Shown: positions 13,312 through 21,485 of the stretch, one piece after another
Numbering within the stretch: the first letter of the stretch is position 1
Layout of the letters: the number at the start of each line of letters is the position of its first letter
Source of the DNA: RUG11867 sp964553435
Lineage (GTDB): Bacteria; Bacillota_I; Bacilli_A; RF39; UBA660
Reading direction: 5' to 3'
Assembly (NCBI GenBank): GCA_964553435.1
Contig: CAZKKM010000006.1
Location: forward strand, 1-31,313
Length of the DNA stretch: 31,313 nt
The notes under the pieces: model-generated
What the model was told of the DNA's origin: nothing
Databases searched by the model: none
What the model saw: only the letters and a program-made list of their open reading frames with translations
Program-made: the position numbers and the translations under genes

Positions 13312-15834
13312 TTAGGAATTTTGGTCTGGTTTATCAGTTTTGGGTAAAATTATATGACTTTTAGCTTTATATTTTTTTTGCATTTCGGCTAGAATGCTAA
13401 GCGAAGTGTCGTCGGGAAGATCGTCGTGCCCATGATCGATCACTTCTTTTATCAAATCGATATAGAGTTCGGCGATATCGTATTCTTGTTTGTTCATACA
13501 TTCATCGAAAAGATGTTTGTAGAAGTCTATGTTTACAGAATAATCGTTTGAGGTAAGTTTTTTGATAGTTCCTATTGGTCCTTTGAAACTGAAATCTCTA
13601 GTCTTATAACTGATATTGACGAGAGCGAAGACAAGATAACGATAGGAAGTTTTTCTCATATTCGTCAGTAATTTATCGATAGCGATCTCTGCACTGGAAA
13701 TTTCTTTAGCTCTTAGGAGTTTAGAAATATAGTTTAGATCATCTTCAATTTGAGGAACGTCATTATGTTTTGTATTTCTTTCCAATTTAGGCTTAGTCTT
13801 TTCTGTCGATTGACTTTCTTCTATCGTTTTGACAGCCAAATCTAAGAGCATATAGATGTAGTCTCTACCAGTAGAAACGTTTTTTTCTTCGAGTATCGCG
13901 CGGTGCCTAGCAAGAGCTTCAGCATATCTTTTTGCGAAAATGAGTTCGACGAGGCTTTTTCTTTTTGCGACGGGCCTACATGAAATGGGTTCTCCTCTTT
14001 TGCATTTTTCGATATTTGCAGCTATATCTAAAATGAGCATGTATTCTGTAGTCATCTTATGCATCATGTATTCTCGTGAAAGAATTATGCAAATTCTTTC
14101 GGTATCGCTTTGGATAATAGCATTTTTTATCGTTCTTTTTAAAGCCTTATCTTTTTCGACGATGGATACGAGAAGAGAGTGTGTAAGAATATACTGAGGA
14201 AGAGTGCGATCGATGTCGGCACTTTCCAACTGAGAAAGAGCTCGAGCGAATTTTTGAGCAAAAAGATTTTCTATAAAAGATGATGATTCCATATGGGTTT
14301 CGAAAATCGAATCTTCGACTTCGGAAGCAAGAACGTTTTTAGCCAAATTTCGGAACGATTCGGGCAATTTTATGTTGAAACTAAAAAGATATACGTAATA
14401 ATTGAATTGACCTTCGTAGATCTCATCACTTTGAAAATACTTGAGATAATGAAAAGCTTTTTCATATTCACTTTGATTAAAATAGTAAACGATCATTTTG
14501 AGACATATTTTGTAAAATAAAGATCCATAAGTTACACTGCATCTTTTTTTGAAATATTCGGAAACGAATATCGCATAGCAATTGTAAGCTTTTTCGATTT
14601 GTCCGCTCTGTTCCAGCTCGGTTGCATATTCCAGTAGGCCGTCATAATTGATCAAAGCATATGTATCGTTATTTTCTTTTTTTAAAATTCTTTTTTTATT
14701 CAAGATGGATATTTCTTGAGCACCCAATCCTCTTTCGGCGATGATATCAATCTTCAGTCGCTTATTGTTGGCGATGAGTTCGTAAAGCACTTGCATTTGT
14801 TCATCGAGCTGGTTGGGCTCTTTTTGATACATGTTATATACACTTAGGCATATTTCTGCATCTCTTGTCTTTCCTTCTTTTTTAAGTTGTTCTATAAAGG
14901 ATAGAAAAGCAGTTTTATCGGCTGGAAAGAAGAAGTTGTTACTTCTTTTGATTCGACCATTCGAAAGAAGCGCTTCAATTTTGGCTTTATCGAAGCCATG
15001 TGTTTGTAAGGAGTTTTCAGTTAGAATCGGGTATGTTGGCAGTAAATTGTAAAACTTTTTCATATCTTCGTCCAATCGTTCAGGACGATTACGTTCATAC
15101 AATAGGCAGCATTTGTCTGCGGCTTCTTCATTTCCTCTATCGCGAAGTTCTCGAGCATAAAGATATAATCTTTCGAGATTTAAAATTTTATAATAACTGC
15201 GACTGACCGAGGCAATGATGCCATTGGTGAAAGCTCTTTTTATTTCGCTTTGAGTTAAGGATTTTTTCATAAGTGGTTTATATAGACTTTCAGTTTCGAT
15301 GTACAAATCGAAAATTCGACGTTCCAAAGGAGTAATCGCTCGTGGGTTTTTGTTTGCCTTTTCGTCGGCGAAATCGTCTTTCAAAGGTCGAAGGTCCAAA
15401 TCGACTAGTGGTGTGATTTGTCTGTGAGCTTTTTTGATATAACCGAGCCGGTAAAGTGTGTTTATTTCGCGCAGACTCATACCACTTTGACACAAAGCCG
15501 ATTCGGTAATATTATCTCTTTCAGAAATGAGCGAATATATCTTTTTTAATTTTCTTTTGATCGTGTTCGGATCGTTTTCTTCGCATATGACAAAACATTT
15601 TGCCGCTTGAGCATTTTGACCAATTCCTTCGATATATCTGCCGTATTGAAAGAATGCATCATAATCACAGATATCGTACTGTTTTCTTGGGAGTTTTCTC
15701 AGTATATTCTTTTTTACCAAAAATTTTATATTTTCTTTGGAGTAACCCGCGGCAATGAGCAAATTTTCGGTCAATTCACCGTGTTTGATCAATAAATTGA
15801 ATATCCTTTTTTCTTCTTTATCCAACTGTTCCAT
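13312..15834 (-). CDS. Multi-winged-helix/TPR-repeat protein, paralog 3 (unknown function)
   Basis: 840 residues from the third of three consecutive ATGs, the one with proper spacing (six bases) after AGAAGAGGT. The first half holds five successive winged-helix-like units, at about residues 9-57, 96-145, 170-220, 255-308 and 345-397 (counting from the first ATG). Each has an initial helix (IFxLL), an LTExxLxxxG(x)5I helix-turn-helix and a short (I)xK/R...Y wing. Four are followed by a helix pair resembling a TPR (e.g. FFQYGRYIEGIGQNAQAAKCFVICEENDP). The second half is the helical region shared with paralogs 1 and 2, including LVELIFAKRYAEALARHRAIL and the end motif YIDLIKEVIDHGHDDLPDD. No membrane segments or catalytic motifs are seen. 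The repeating winged helix points to nucleic-acid or protein binding. Confidence 0.7.
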   Translation of the reverse strand: MEQLDKEEKRIFNLLIKHGELTENLLIAAGYSKENIKFLVKKNILRKLPRKQYDICDYDAFFQYGRYIEGIGQNAQAAKCFVICEENDPNTIKRKLKKIYSLISERDNITESALCQSGMSLREINTLYRLGYIKKAHRQITPLVDLDLRPLKDDFADEKANKNPRAITPLERRIFDLYIETESLYKPLMKKSLTQSEIKRAFTNGIIASVSRSYYKILNLERLYLYARELRDRGNEEAADKCCLLYERNRPERLDEDMKKFYNLLPTYPILTENSLQTHGFDKAKIEALLSNGRIKRSNNFFFPADKTAFLSFIEQLKKEGKTRDAEICLSVYNMYQKEPNQLDEQMQVLYELIANNKRLKIDIIAERGLGAQEISILNKKRILKKENNDTYALINYDGLLEYATELEQSGQIEKAYNCYAIFVSEYFKKRCSVTYGSLFYKICLKMIVYYFNQSEYEKAFHYLKYFQSDEIYEGQFNYYVYLFSFNIKLPESFRNLAKNVLASEVEDSIFETHMESSSFIENLFAQKFARALSQLESADIDRTLPQYILTHSLLVSIVEKDKALKRTIKNAIIQSDTERICIILSREYMMHKMTTEYMLILDIAANIEKCKRGEPISCRPVAKRKSLVELIFAKRYAEALARHRAILEEKNVSTGRDYIYMLLDLAVKTIEESQSTEKTKPKLERNTKHNDVPQIEDDLNYISKLLRAKEISSAEIAIDKLLTNMRKTSYRYLVFALVNISYKTRDFSFKGPIGTIKKLTSNDYSVNIDFYKHLFDECMNKQEYDIAELYIDLIKEVIDHGHDDLPDDTSLSILAEMQKKYKAKSHIILPKTDKPDQNS

Positions 15835-15952
15835 CATCATACCTCTTCTATAATTTCAATAACACAATCGGTCGTGCGTATATATATTATCATAAAAACA
15901 ATTTAAAAAAACATATTTTATGAAATAATTTGAGAAAATTATTTTAGAAGAT

Positions 15953-15980
15953 TAAAAAAAAGAGTGAAAATCATCACTCT
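15953..15980 (-). terminator. Terminator of the tRNA-Met gene
   Basis: AGAGTGA, a six-base loop and TCACTCT are followed on the minus strand by at least seven T residues, 14 bases after the CCA end of the tRNA. Confidence 0.8.
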
Positions 15981-15993
15981 CGAACTACATTTT

Positions 15994-16070
15994 TGGTAGC
16001 GGGAGAGGGATTCGAACCCCCGACACCGCGGGTATGAACCGCGTGCTCTAGCCACCTGAGCTATCCCGCC
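15994..16070 (-). tRNA. tRNA-Met (CAT), elongator type
   Basis: 77 bases with an encoded CCA end. The acceptor stem is GGCGGGA with TCCCGCT (first pair G-U), and the D arm contains AGCTCAGGTGGCTAGAGC. The anticodon arm is CGCGG-TTCATAC-CCGCG with CAT (plus-strand 16034-16036), and the T arm is GGGGGTTCGAATCCC. The anticodon stem lacks the three G-C pairs (GGG/CCC) of initiator tRNA, and position 1 pairs with 72, so it is not tRNA-fMet. It closely resembles Bacillus elongator tRNA-Met. A CAT anticodon modified to lysidine (tRNA-Ile2) is the alternative, less likely by similarity. Confidence 0.93.
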
Positions 16071-16103
16071 GTCAATTTCTACCAATAATCGATCGGCATC
16101 AAT

Positions 16104-16132
16104 AATATAACATATTTGAAGACGTTTGCCAA
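16104..16132 (-). promoter_or_regulatory. Promoter of the tRNA-Met gene
   Basis: TTGGCA, 17 bases, then TATATT on the minus strand. Both boxes are 5/6 matches, with about 33 bases to the mature tRNA 5' end. Confidence 0.7.
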
Positions 16133-16149
16133 GTAAAAATTGTCAAAAT

Positions 16150-16181
16150 CAAAAAGAACGATGACTTCATGTGTCAACGTT
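16150..16181 (-). terminator. Terminator of PF06541 copy 2
   Basis: A nine-pair stem (AACGTTGAC with GTCATCGTT, one T-T mismatch) and a seven-base loop overlap the TGA stop at 16174 and are followed by CTTTTTG on the minus strand. Confidence 0.6.
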
Positions 16182-16833
16182 TTGGTACTCGAGCTGTCGG
16201 GTATATTCTTTTTAAATAGTCGTCCGGATAATGTTCGTCGAGAAATCTTTCGATGTAATTTTGTGGTAATATGCCTTCTCTTCTTCGCGTATGTCTCAAA
16301 CAAGCAACTGTACTTATGGTACAATCTAGGAAGAGAATTGTACTCAGAATTATGATGGCTAGACGGTGAGGTTTGCCTTGAAGATAGCATTCGACTTTTT
16401 TGATGAACGGAAGCAATAAGCGATAAAAGAGAATGCCGGTTAGTCCCCAGAAACATCCGTGGAAAAGGCTGGTTCGACCATTTAGGTTGAATTTTAGATT
16501 CGTGTAATTCCACGAGATCGTGCCGAAAATCTTTTCTTGTGCAAAGGACAAAAAGTATTCTATTCCTGCGCCCATGACGAAAGCTATGGCAAAAACGATG
16601 AATGTGCGAGCGAGGCAACTCTTTTTTTCCATGTTCAAATCTTTATATATGAAGTAGAAAAGCAAAGCGCCAAAGCCATAGACGGGAATGAGAGGTTCGT
16701 AGATTAGACCTTGTTTGAGGCGATAGTAACCTTGCAATATTTCCAAGAGATTTTCATGAAGAAAGCCAATAAAACTTCCCGTCAGAAAAACCAACAAAAT
16801 TATCGAATATTTTTCAAAAATTTTCTTTTTCAT
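16174..16833 (-). CDS. PF06541-like membrane protein, copy 2
   Basis: 219 residues with about five membrane helices. It follows the PF06541 pattern in diverged form: GSFIGFLHENLLEIL, LIYEPLIPVYGFGALLFYF, GIEYFLSFAQEKIFGTISWNYT and FNLNGRTSLFHGCFWG, corresponding to GWCLEVVY, NRGFLIGPLCPIYG, LEYTASYIMEKIFKTRWWDYS and NINGRICLE in copy 1. The histidine/glutamate HE replaces the LEV region, and the C-terminal tail is shorter and basic. It is monocistronic, with a promoter at 16883-16911. The ribosome-binding site is weak (AAGTGAAG). Function is as uncertain as for copy 1. Confidence 0.78.
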   Translation of the reverse strand: MKKKIFEKYSIILLVFLTGSFIGFLHENLLEILQGYYRLKQGLIYEPLIPVYGFGALLFYFIYKDLNMEKKSCLARTFIVFAIAFVMGAGIEYFLSFAQEKIFGTISWNYTNLKFNLNGRTSLFHGCFWGLTGILFYRLLLPFIKKVECYLQGKPHRLAIIILSTILFLDCTISTVACLRHTRRREGILPQNYIERFLDEHYPDDYLKRIYPTARVPKR

Positions 16834-16882
16834 AATACTTCACTTTATCTTTTACAGATAATCCCCTTTTTTATTGAGGTGT

Positions 16883-16911
16883 ATTCTAGCACATTTTGAC
16901 ATTTTTTGCAA
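16883..16911 (-). promoter_or_regulatory. Promoter of PF06541 copy 2
   Basis: TTGCAA, 17 bases, then TAGAAT on the minus strand, 50 bases before the ATG. Confidence 0.6.
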
Positions 16912-16950
16912 ATTTTGCCGCTTTTTGTGCTGAGTCCTAACTTTAAAATA

Positions 16951-16978
16951 TTAAAAAGCACACGAAAAGTGTGTGCTT
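16951..16978 (-). terminator. Terminator of the patatin-asnS operon
   Basis: An eight-pair stem (AAGCACAC/GTGTGCTT) overlaps the TAA stop of asnS at 16977 and is followed by TTTTTAATATTTT on the minus strand. Confidence 0.75.
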
Positions 16979-18365
16979 AGTATTCGCAGTTTTTAGGTGT
17001 ACGATAATACGGTATGACGTCACGAATGTTTTCGATACCAGTCAAATACATGACGAGACGTTCGAAGCCCATACCGAAACCTGAATGTGTGCATGATCCG
17101 TATTTTCTAAGGTTTAGGTACCAAGTTAACTCTCTATCGTCGATATCGAGTTCCCTCATGCGTCCTAAGAGTTTGTCGTAATCGTCTTCTCTTTGACTGC
17201 CGCCCATGAGTTCCCCTACTCCTGGTACTTCTAGGTCGACCGCACGAACTGTCTTGCCATCGTTACCGAGTTTCATGTAGAAAGACTTGATGTCCTTAGG
17301 CCAATCGGTGATGAAAACGGGTCCTTCGAAATGATCGGTGATGTATTTTTCATGTTCTTTAGCGATGTCTTCTCCAAATTCTGGCATAAATTGCCAGTCG
17401 ACTTCGGCATCTTTGAGAATTTGAACAGCATCATGATGAGTTATGCGAGTGAATTTACTAGTGATTAGTTTTTCGAGTTTGGCGATGAGACCTTTTTCGA
17501 CGAACGAGTCGAGAAATTCCATTTCATCTTTGCCGTGATCGAGAACATAAGCGATGATGTATTTGAGGAAGTCTTCTTCGATATCCATGAGTTCATCGAG
17601 ATCACAGAAGGCGATTTCAGGTTCTATCATCCAAAATTCGTTGGCATGTGTCTTCGTATTGGAGTTTTCCGTTCTGAATGTCGGACCGAAGGTGTAGATT
17701 TTGCTGAAAGCTTGAGCAAAAGTCTCGCCATGAAGTTGACCACTCCCAGTGATGAAAGCCTCTTTTCCAAAGAGATCTTGTGAAAAGTCAACTTTACCAA
17801 ATTCATCTTTTGGTAAATTGTCGAAGTCGAACGTAGTTACTTTGAACATCTGGTCCGATCCTTCGCAGTCGGCGCAGGTGATGAGTGGAGTATGAACATA
17901 GAGGTAGCCATTTTTCTGAAAATATTCGTGAATTGCCATAGCTGCAAGACTGCGTATTCTGAAGACCGCATTGAAGAGATTGGTTCGAGGACGCAGGTAA
18001 GCTTGTTCTCGCAAGAACTCACGTGTATGTCTTTTCGGTTGAATCGGATAATCTTCTTGACAATCGCCCTCGAGAGTGAATCTCTCTATCTCTATTTCGA
18101 AGTCTTGTTTATCTCCTTGTGAAGCGATCAGTTTTCCTTCGACGACGAGAGCACTTCCCACACGCAAGTGAGTAAGTTCTTCATAATTTGCTGTGTCTTT
18201 AGAATAGACAAGTTGGACTCCTTTGAAGCCAGTTCCGTCGTTGAAGTCGATGAATCCGACGTTCGAGCTCGTACGGTGATTTTTAATCCATCCACAGATC
18301 GTCACTGTCTTGTCCAAATAGTCTCTATATTTTTCGTGTAATTTTTTAATTTCTATATGTTTCAT
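16977..18365 (-). CDS. asnS: Asparaginyl-tRNA synthetase
   Basis: Charges tRNA-Asn with asparagine. The 462 residues carry an N-terminal OB-fold anticodon-binding domain (about 10-110; VTICGWIKNHRTSSNVGFIDFNDG) and a class II catalytic domain. Motif 2 (FRTENSNTKTHANEFWMIEPE) and motif 3 (GFGMGFERLVMYLTG) are intact. QLHGE and PKDIKSFYMK fit AsnRS and not AspRS. The start at 18365 follows AAAGGAAG; an in-frame ATG seven codons upstream would overlap the stop of the preceding gene and lacks a good site. It is second in an operon, 14 bases after the patatin gene. Having AsnRS means this organism need not rely on the transamidation route for Asn-tRNA. Confidence 0.96.
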   Translation of the reverse strand: MKHIEIKKLHEKYRDYLDKTVTICGWIKNHRTSSNVGFIDFNDGTGFKGVQLVYSKDTANYEELTHLRVGSALVVEGKLIASQGDKQDFEIEIERFTLEGDCQEDYPIQPKRHTREFLREQAYLRPRTNLFNAVFRIRSLAAMAIHEYFQKNGYLYVHTPLITCADCEGSDQMFKVTTFDFDNLPKDEFGKVDFSQDLFGKEAFITGSGQLHGETFAQAFSKIYTFGPTFRTENSNTKTHANEFWMIEPEIAFCDLDELMDIEEDFLKYIIAYVLDHGKDEMEFLDSFVEKGLIAKLEKLITSKFTRITHHDAVQILKDAEVDWQFMPEFGEDIAKEHEKYITDHFEGPVFITDWPKDIKSFYMKLGNDGKTVRAVDLEVPGVGELMGGSQREDDYDKLLGRMRELDIDDRELTWYLNLRKYGSCTHSGFGMGFERLVMYLTGIENIRDVIPYYRTPKNCEY

Positions 18366-18379
18366 TTTTATTTCTTCCT

Positions 18380-19426
18380 TTACCATAATCTGAGATTGCG
18401 AACATACGTGTAAATTATGTTCTCTTCTCTTTTGTTTTTAGCGAGTTTTACGATATCTTTGATGCGATATTTTGTGATGTCAGAACACTTTTCGTGTTTT
18501 AAAATATATTCGCAAGCTTTTATCACAGTCTCTCTTTCATTCTTCGCATGTAATAAAGCCGAAGCAGCTTTGTACAGTTTGTCTTTGACGGCATGATTTA
18601 GTCTTCTATAGAACCAGGATGGTCGGTGCGAAAAATAATAATCTATTCCGTCAAGTTTACCGAGAACTTTGAGAGTGTCATTGTATCCACGACGTATGTT
18701 TTCTTCGATGGAGTTTTTGTCGAAGATGATGATGCTTCCGAGATTGGTCTTCGGTTTTATTTCTATTAGTTCGGCCGTAGATTTGAATCTGGGTTTCCGA
18801 AATCCGACTCCTTTGATGTTGACAATATAAATTTTGTCGCATCCTATTTTTTCCAACATGTCCGATGGAGAGAGGTTGTAGAATCCGCCATCCAAATAGT
18901 ATCCGTCATCGATGAGTTTTTCTTTTTTAAAAACTGGAAGATAGGAGCTGGCGACTATGTAGTCGTGAAGTTTGCCTTCTGGTATATCTTCGATAAACAT
19001 TTCGAGAGGTTCGAGATTGGCCATCTTGATCGTAGTGAGCCCATAATTTATATCGCTTTTTCGAAGCTTTTTCTCATCGACGGCATTGCGGACGAGGGCA
19101 CGGTAGTTGCTCATGTCGAGTCCTTTATTTTTGAAGGCTTTGTATATTTCGGTGAAAGATATTCGCAACTTATTGATAGAGAGGCCCGATTTGAGTATTT
19201 CGTGAGCTTTCGTCTCGTCAATACCCAAAAGTTCCGTCATAGTCGCATCGCGCCATAAGGCGAGCATCTTCGCTTCATCATGGGAGGCGATGAGAGCACC
19301 ATTTAGGGATCCAATAGAAGTCCCAGAGACGGCATCTATCTTTATATGACATTTCTTGAGGGCCATGTAGGCTCCAGCTTGATAAGAGCCTTTGGCTCCT
19401 CCTCCTTCCAATGCGAGACCGACCAT
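18380..19426 (-). CDS. Patatin-like phospholipase
   Basis: 348 residues, cytoplasmic. The patatin catalytic features are visible: the oxyanion loop EGGGAKG (residues 7-13), the nucleophile elbow GTSIG with Ser37, and the catalytic Asp179 in YLDGGF. Enzymes of this family hydrolyse acyl esters of phospholipids or lipids through a Ser-Asp dyad. The substrate here is unknown. The start at 19426 is chosen because GGAGGTGAT lies four to five bases upstream; the frame extends upstream but codes for nothing patatin-like. The C-terminal 150 residues are basic and helical, without a recognised domain. TATAAT lies about 25 bases upstream. The operon partner is asnS, which is probably coincidental. Confidence 0.88.
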   Translation of the reverse strand: MVGLALEGGGAKGSYQAGAYMALKKCHIKIDAVSGTSIGSLNGALIASHDEAKMLALWRDATMTELLGIDETKAHEILKSGLSINKLRISFTEIYKAFKNKGLDMSNYRALVRNAVDEKKLRKSDINYGLTTIKMANLEPLEMFIEDIPEGKLHDYIVASSYLPVFKKEKLIDDGYYLDGGFYNLSPSDMLEKIGCDKIYIVNIKGVGFRKPRFKSTAELIEIKPKTNLGSIIIFDKNSIEENIRRGYNDTLKVLGKLDGIDYYFSHRPSWFYRRLNHAVKDKLYKAASALLHAKNERETVIKACEYILKHEKCSDITKYRIKDIVKLAKNKREENIIYTYVRNLRLW

Positions 19427-19540
19427 CGTATCACCTCCATTAGCACAATTATATGATAATTCGATGTAAAAATAAAGAAAAACTGTGGAAAATTCTGTGG
19501 TTTTCAACAGCTTTAATTTTGAGCGATTTGTGTTTTATTT

Positions 19541-20566
19541 TCATTTACGGGGATGAAATATGATTTTGACCGCATCGTCTTTGCCACTAGTCAGACGTTC
19601 AAAAGCCTCTTGAGCTTTTTCCAAAGGAATGGTTGCATCGATGTATTTTTTGACGTTGATGCGTTTGTGTGAGATGAGATCGATACATGTTTCGAATTCT
19701 TTTTCAGTGTAAGCTATTGCTCCAATTACTGTCACTTCTCCTAAGACGGCTGCGACGGTCGGAATGGTCACCGGTCCCGTCGATACTCCGACGAGGATTA
19801 TCTTTCCTCCCGGTTTTACAGCGAGAATAGCCTCACTGACAGCCGCGCTGTTTCCACAACATTCTATGACGATGTCGAAACCGCCGTTCGATACTTCAGC
19901 TAATTTGGCCATCGTATCTTCTTTTTTGGCATTGAAATAGTCATCGGCTTTTCCAATGGTCGTAGCTTTTTTGGCACGGGCCATATTAGTTTCGAGCATA
20001 GCTATATAACTTGCTCCTTCTAAGCGGGCAAATTCGCAGGCCATGAGACCGATAATTCCTCCGCCGATGACGAGAACTTTGGCTCCGACTTTGATATTGG
20101 CTAAGGCAACGGCATGTAGAGCAACTGCACTCGGTTCGACGAGTGTTCCTTCATCGAAAGTCATGTTGTTCGGAATTTTTTTGACAAGGTCGGCACGACA
20201 ACTCGTGTATTCGGCATATCCCCCCGGATTGGAAAGGGAAAGGCCGACTGCTTTAGACCAAGTTACACGGCAATATTGGGGATTGCCGGTCTTGCAAGCA
20301 TCGCACGTTCCGCATGGCGAGATAGGTAGTCCAGTGACCTTGTCACCGACGAGAAGGTCTTTGCGATTTCCAGGGTCGACAACGCGACCACAGAACTCAT
20401 GTCCCATGATGAGTCCAACTGGCGCGCCAGTGTCCCAATTGTGAATGTCCGAGCCACATATTCCACAAGCTTCTACGGCAATTACGACTGAACCTTTTTT
20501 GCTCGTCGGTTCATCATGTGTAGCCGTAGCGAGAGATTTTGGTCCGGCAATTTTAACGCATTTCAT
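19541..20566 (-). CDS. Zinc-dependent medium-chain alcohol/polyol dehydrogenase
   Basis: 341 residues from the ATG eight bases after GAGGAG. A medium-chain dehydrogenase/reductase: catalytic zinc ligands in CGICGSD and GHEFCGRV plus EPSAVALHAV, a structural zinc lobe with four cysteines (CGTCDACKTGNPQYC), and a nucleotide-binding fold with VLVIGGGIIGL and a glutamate (LETN) at the end of the second strand, favouring NAD(H) over NADP(H). It is closest in style to sorbitol, butanediol or threonine dehydrogenases; the substrate cannot be chosen from sequence. It is divergent from the ABC transporter genes across a 172-base spacer with TATAAT at 20595-20600. No clear terminator follows; only a weak hairpin with a T tract is seen. 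Confidence 0.88.
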   Translation of the reverse strand: MKCVKIAGPKSLATATHDEPTSKKGSVVIAVEACGICGSDIHNWDTGAPVGLIMGHEFCGRVVDPGNRKDLLVGDKVTGLPISPCGTCDACKTGNPQYCRVTWSKAVGLSLSNPGGYAEYTSCRADLVKKIPNNMTFDEGTLVEPSAVALHAVALANIKVGAKVLVIGGGIIGLMACEFARLEGASYIAMLETNMARAKKATTIGKADDYFNAKKEDTMAKLAEVSNGGFDIVIECCGNSAAVSEAILAVKPGGKIILVGVSTGPVTIPTVAAVLGEVTVIGAIAYTEKEFETCIDLISHKRINVKKYIDATIPLEKAQEAFERLTSGKDDAVKIIFHPRK

Positions 20567-20686
20567 AATCATCACTCCTCTTTATTTTGAATCAATTATA
20601 CCACATATGATGAATTTGTATAATAAACAGATGTTTTGCATTTGCTTTACGTAAATTTTTTCTTCGGTTGACATGTATTCGTGCCC

Positions 20687-20715
20687 ATGACAGCGACAGA
20701 AAAAACACATATAAT
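20687..20715 (+). promoter_or_regulatory. Promoter of the ABC transporter operon
   Basis: ATGACA (5/6), 17 bases, then a perfect TATAAT, 23 bases before the ATPase ATG. The short leader leaves no room for a riboswitch. Confidence 0.7.
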
Positions 20716-20738
20716 ATCGTAGTAAGGTGGGAAAAGTC

Positions 20739-21485
20739 ATGAAAAACGTTTTAACTATCGAGAATGTCTCGAAGGAATTTGAGACGAAGGATTCTTCTGT
20801 GTTGGCACTCGATGGTGTCAATCTCTCAGTCAAAGAAGGAGAAATTCTCGCGATCATCGGTCCATCCGGATGTGGAAAAAGTACACTTTTGAACATCATC
20901 TCTGGATTAGATGTACAAACGATGGGAAAGATCAATTTTTCTAAGAAAAAACCTATCATCTCTTATATGTTGCAAAACGATGCTCTATTACCTTGGAGAA
21001 CAGTCCTCGATAATGCGACTCTCGGACTCGAACTTTCTGGAATGAAGACAAAAGATAAGATAGAGAACGTTCGAAAAATGCTCTTAGATTACGGGTTAGA
21101 AGGCTTTATCGATAAAAAACCTCCCAGTCTTTCGGGAGGCATGAAGCAACGTGTGGCTTTGGCAAGGAGTTTGGCCATAGACCCGGATATATTGCTTTTG
21201 GATGAGCCTTTCAGCGCTTTAGATTATTATACGAGATTGAATATATCTTCCTATGTTCACGACATGATAAAACGTTCGAAAACGACCGGTATCATCATCA
21301 CTCATGATATTCAAGAAGCTCTTTGTATCGGCGATCGGGTTGCCGTGTTGTCGAATAGACCGAGTCATGTAAAATGTATCTATGATGTAGACGTTTTTGG
21401 AGATAGTATAGTGGAAAAGAGAACATCGAGTAGATTTAACGAATTGTTTACTAAGATTTGGAGGGATTTGGATGACGAATCATAA
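20739..21485 (+). CDS. ABC transporter ATP-binding protein, NitT/TauT (SsuB/TauB-like) type
   Basis: 248 residues. Walker A is GPSGCGKST and the Q-loop is in MLQNDALLPWRT. The signature is LSGGMKQRVALARSL, Walker B is ILLLDEPFSALD, and the H-loop histidine is in GIIITHDIQEA. The LPWRT and DEPFSALDYYTR stretches are typical of the nitrate/sulfonate/taurine/thiamine-precursor importer group. The start is ATG 20739, with AAGGTGG eight bases upstream; a GTG four codons earlier overlaps that site. The last 14 bases overlap the permease gene. The C-terminal extension is short. Confidence 0.92.
   Translation: MKNVLTIENVSKEFETKDSSVLALDGVNLSVKEGEILAIIGPSGCGKSTLLNIISGLDVQTMGKINFSKKKPIISYMLQNDALLPWRTVLDNATLGLELSGMKTKDKIENVRKMLLDYGLEGFIDKKPPSLSGGMKQRVALARSLAIDPDILLLDEPFSALDYYTRLNISSYVHDMIKRSKTTGIIITHDIQEALCIGDRVAVLSNRPSHVKCIYDVDVFGDSIVEKRTSSRFNELFTKIWRDLDDES

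Noticed and set aside
16079..16618. A 179-codon minus-strand frame beside the tRNA gene
   Set aside because: Overlaps PF06541 copy 2 out of frame, and its 3' end extends into the tRNA promoter region.
19484..19492. DnaA-box-like TGTGGAAAA near the patatin promoter
   Set aside because: Single site, no cluster, no dnaA or dnaN nearby; not an origin.
20567..20738. Regulatory leader (thiamine or similar riboswitch) between the dehydrogenase and ABC genes
   Set aside because: The ABC promoter leaves a leader of only about 17-20 bases and no conserved riboswitch core is visible.
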